A stretch of 64,000 bases of DNA, taken from contig NZ_CP117460.1 in NCBI RefSeq assembly GCF_030687145.1, forward strand, positions 2,666,001-2,730,000. Reading direction: 5' to 3'. The DNA comes from Pseudomonas sp. FP1742 (GTDB lineage: Bacteria > Pseudomonadota > Gammaproteobacteria > Pseudomonadales > Pseudomonadaceae). The notes beneath the pieces are model-generated. The model saw nothing but the letters and a program-made list of their open reading frames with translations. It did no database searches and was not told where the DNA came from. How positions within the stretch are numbered: the stretch's first letter is position 1; every line of letters starts with the position of its first letter. A program made the translations under genes and the position numbers. Positions 63,495 to 64,000 of this stretch are shown here, piece by piece.

Positions 63495-64000
63495 ATGACC
63501 CGGATTCTTGGTCACAACTACATTGGCGGCCAGCGCAGCGCTGCCGGCACCGTCAAACTCCAGAGCGTCGATGCCAGCACCGGCGAGGTCTTGTCCCACG
63601 ATTTCTATCAGGCGACCCCTGAAGAAGTCGATGGCGCCGCAAAGGCTGCCGCTGCGGCTTACCCGGCCTATCGCAGCCTGAGCGCCGAACGGCGTGCGCA
63701 GTTCCTCGATGCGATTGCCGATGAGCTCGACGCCTTGGGTGATGAGTTCGTGGCTGTGGTCTGCCGTGAAACCGCGTTGCCGGCCGGCCGTATTCAAGGC
63801 GAGCGTGGGCGCACCAGCGGCCAGATGCGTCTGTTCGCCAAGGTGCTGCGACGTGGTGATTTCTATGGCGCGCGGATCGATCGGGCGCTGCCTGAACGCA
63901 CGCCATTGCCACGTCCCGATCTGCGTCAGTACCGCATTGGCCTGGGACCGGTGGCGGTGTTTGGGGCGAGTAACTTTCCGTTGGCGTTTTCCACGGCCGG
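63495..64000 (+). CDS. Aldehyde dehydrogenase, 2-oxoglutarate-semialdehyde type (partial at window end)
   Basis: The first 168 residues of an aldehyde dehydrogenase are visible; the window cuts the gene before the cofactor and catalytic Cys regions. It begins MTRILGHNYIGGQRSAAG and reaches 'GLGPVAVFGASNFPLAFS', typical of NADP-dependent alpha-ketoglutaric semialdehyde dehydrogenases. It would oxidise the semialdehyde from the AraD1-type enzyme to 2-oxoglutarate. GGAG precedes the ATG, ten bases after the upstream stop. Confidence 0.88.
   Translation, partial: MTRILGHNYIGGQRSAAGTVKLQSVDASTGEVLSHDFYQATPEEVDGAAKAAAAAYPAYRSLSAERRAQFLDAIADELDALGDEFVAVVCRETALPAGRIQGERGRTSGQMRLFAKVLRRGDFYGARIDRALPERTPLPRPDLRQYRIGLGPVAVFGASNFPLAFSTA

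Overview
The window is chromosomal DNA from a fluorescent Pseudomonas (P. fluorescens-like). The evidence is GC-rich coding sequence, Pseudomonas-type REP doublets (core gtgggagcgggcttgctcgcgaa and its complement), and gene neighbourhoods I recognise from Pseudomonas: mltD-gloB-methyltransferase-rnhA-dnaQ-ldcA, fabI beside a two-binding-protein peptide ABC transporter, and DUF1853-nadK-phosphoesterase-rhomboid-YeaC-DUF2797-pepN. I saw no tRNA, rRNA, prophage, complete IS element or CRISPR array.

Layout. 0.1-3 kb: miaE and an RstA/RstB-like two-component pair. 2.9-6.8 kb (minus strand): GFA-domain protein, a short AlkA-like glycosylase, a PEP-mutase/isocitrate-lyase-like protein, ada and a LysE exporter; ada plus the glycosylase make this an alkylation-repair locus. 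7-8.6 kb: two small conserved proteins and a second LysE exporter. 8.6-12.3 kb: a 1227-residue toxin-like protein ending in a Fic motif. 12.4-13.8 kb: AraC regulator and a PhnB-like protein. 14.1-17.3 kb: a molybdenum hydroxylase of the isoquinoline-oxidoreductase type with a two-haem cytochrome c. 17.4-19.4 kb: a GGDEF protein, a glyoxalase-fold protein and a LysR regulator.

19.4-21.6 kb is an AT-richer patch with one intact delta-60-repeat protein and several decayed partial copies of it, of fabI and of the end of the LysR gene. 21.7-29.9 kb (minus strand): fabI and a five-gene peptide/peptidyl-nucleoside ABC transporter (NppA1A2BCD type). 30.2-38.9 kb: mltD, gloB, methyltransferase, rnhA, dnaQ, basic amino-acid decarboxylase, GNAT and LysR. 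39-41.5 kb: a small unknown protein, an FMN reductase and an ArsB-like transporter. 41.6-49.2 kb: DUF1853, nadK, phosphoesterase, rhomboid protease, YeaC, DUF2797 and pepN. 49.6-53.1 kb: a YCF48-like propeller protein with an RND transporter. 53.2-57.9 kb: a second giant toxin-like protein of 1571 residues.

58.1-64.0 kb is a sugar-acid catabolic locus: FadR-type regulator, [Fe-S] pentonate dehydratase, divergent MFS transporter, FAH/AraD1-type dehydratase and an aldehyde dehydrogenase cut by the window end. Together they would import an aldonate such as L-arabonate and turn it into 2-oxoglutarate without phosphorylation. Two sites fitting the FadR-family operator pattern TNGTNNNACNA lie in the divergent promoter region.

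The least explained parts are the two giant proteins, the rearranged delta-60/fabI patch and the nested palindromic repeat near 30.1 kb. All function calls come from reading motifs and context; no database search was run.
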